Positions 7,459-7,910 of a DNA stretch of 7,910 nt are shown piece after piece. The notes under the pieces are model-generated. The model saw only the letters and a list, made by a program, of their open reading frames with translations, made no database searches and was not told the DNA's origin. The stretch comes from Ignavibacteriales bacterium (GTDB taxonomy: Bacteria; Bacteroidota; Ignavibacteria; Ignavibacteriales; Melioribacteraceae). Both the position numbers and the translations under genes were made by a program. Numbering within the stretch: position 1 is the stretch's first letter; every line of letters starts with the position of its first letter. The DNA is taken from contig JAFGID010000055.1 of the NCBI GenBank assembly GCA_016929735.1, forward strand, positions 1-7,910, in the 5' to 3' direction.

Positions 7459-7489
7459 TAAAGTTAGTTAAAAATTTTTATTATTCAAA
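7459..7489 (-). promoter_or_regulatory. Candidate Bacteroidota-type promoter for the alpha-2-macroglobulin gene
   Basis: On the minus strand TTTG (7489-7486) is followed by exactly 19 bases and then TAACTTTA (7466-7459), again missing only the final G of TTTG-N19-TAnnTTTG. It lies about 42 bases before the ATG, which leaves a short leader. The spacing and the deviation from consensus are the same as in the candidate before the M48 gene, which raises its credibility. The AT-rich setting limits confidence. Confidence 0.52.
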
Positions 7490-7584
7490 CATTAAAAGGA
7501 ATAAATTTTTTGAATAAAAGATTTATATTCACTTATAATATAATTTTCAAAAGGTTTTTTAAAAAAATTTATCTTATACAATAA

Positions 7585-7641
7585 TTAGGGGCGAATGGGA
7601 ATAGGACATATTTTTTCGGTCCCGTCTTGGTCAGTGAAAAT
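7585..7641. other. GC-richer island just after the HIT gene, possible dispersed-repeat fragment
   Basis: The gap between the HIT gene and the alpha-2-macroglobulin promoter is almost pure A/T except for this stretch, which begins within a few bases of the HIT stop. On the minus strand one short frame reads DQDGTEKICPIPIRP and ends at TAA (7587-7585). It is open only back to a TGA inside the HIT gene (7662-7660) and has no start codon, so it is not a gene. There is no hairpin convincing enough for a terminator. Its composition suggests a repeat remnant or a decayed insertion, but nothing in the window confirms that. Confidence 0.35.
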
Positions 7642-7642
7642 A

Positions 7643-7910
7643 TCATCCGGGAGGCCAGTTCATCTGCCTTCCACCAAGAATATGCATATGTAAATGATAA
7701 ACTTCCTGCCCTCCTTCACGGTTACAATTAATTACTAAGCGAAATCCTGTCTTGTCAATTTTTTCTTTTCTTGCAATTTCTTTTGCTGCTTCGAACATTT
7801 CTGCAAGTAATTCCGAATGTTTGTTCTTATCAAAATCTAATATAGTTGGTATTTCCACTTTTGGGATGATAAGAACATGTGTTGGTGCTTGGGCATTAAT
7901 ATCGTAAAAA
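7643..7910 (-). CDS. HIT-family (HINT-like) nucleotide hydrolase, partial: N-terminus outside the window
   Basis: HIT proteins hydrolyse or transfer nucleotides from phosphoramidates and dinucleotides, using a His-triad histidine that becomes nucleotidylated. The frame is open to the window edge. It reads YDINAQAPTHVLIIPKVEIP, a core HINT strand region, then helices, then REGGQEVYHLHMHILGGRQM and the usual C-terminal WPPG before TGA. The triad HLHMHIL has all three histidines, and the family GGQ-V-H-LH-H-LGG signature is complete, so the visible 88 residues look functional. About 25-30 N-terminal residues, probably with the CxxC-type segment of this subgroup, lie to the right of the window. 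The GTG at 7858-7856 is internal and not the start, because conserved HINT sequence continues upstream of it. The product is cytoplasmic. It shares a strand with the alpha-2-macroglobulin gene 226 bases downstream, which has its own candidate promoter, so no functional link is implied. Confidence 0.94.
   Translation of the reverse strand, partial: FYDINAQAPTHVLIIPKVEIPTILDFDKNKHSELLAEMFEAAKEIARKEKIDKTGFRLVINCNREGGQEVYHLHMHILGGRQMNWPPG

Noticed and set aside
7511..7531. TGAATA/TATTCA inverted repeat as an operator upstream of the alpha-2-macroglobulin promoter
   Set aside because: Six AT-rich base pairs with a nine-base spacer are expected by chance in this composition, and there is no second copy.
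1..7910. CRISPR arrays, tRNA or rRNA genes, insertion sequences, phage genes
   Set aside because: I saw no regularly spaced repeats, cloverleaf-like gene, transposase or terminal inverted repeats on either strand.

Overview
This AT-rich window, with short gaps between genes, looks like chromosomal DNA from the Bacteroidota/Chlorobi side of the FCB group. My best guess is an Ignavibacteria-like lineage. The grounds are the protein families present, two minus-strand promoters that fit the Bacteroidota pattern TTTG-N19-TAnnTTTG, and strong Shine-Dalgarno sequences (AGGAGG, AGGAGGT, AAGGAG). Classical Bacteroidia and Flavobacteriia mostly lack such Shine-Dalgarno sites. The taxonomic call is an inference, not something the sequence proves.

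Layout, left to right. Positions 1-272 hold the wreck of a galactose-1-phosphate uridylyltransferase gene (galT, + strand). The zinc-ligand CxxC segment, the RANGE segment, the FTNDF segment and a later AEPQKG/PEMT segment are recognisable. They are broken by several stop codons, a frameshift at an A-run and an internal deletion. Positions 273-441 hold no gene, only two near-identical 20-base repeats. A small exported HEAT-like protein (+ strand, 487-990) follows. It is separated by a strong two-way terminator from a convergent minus-strand gene for an M48 zinc-metalloprotease lipoprotein (1051-1899). Upstream of that, after an inverted-repeat terminator, lies the dominant gene: a 1796-residue bacterial alpha-2-macroglobulin lipoprotein with an intact CIEQ thioester (2026-7416, minus). 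At the right edge is the 3' part of a HIT-family (HINT-like) nucleotide hydrolase gene (7643-7910, minus), cut by the window end.

How the genes may work together. The alpha-2-macroglobulin homologue is predicted to be a lipid-anchored protease trap in the cell envelope. The adjacent M48 lipoprotein is predicted to be an envelope quality-control protease. They share a strand and location, but each has its own candidate promoter, so they look like neighbours with related jobs rather than a tight operon. The usual partner of bacterial alpha-2-macroglobulins, penicillin-binding protein 1C, is not in this window. The HIT protein is cytoplasmic and probably unrelated. I see no CRISPR array, RNA gene, insertion sequence or phage gene. 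Nothing here amounts to a clearly new defence or mobile system. The most notable items are the galT wreck, the tyrosine/aspartate tract in the alpha-2-macroglobulin, and a GC-richer, protein-like island after the HIT gene.
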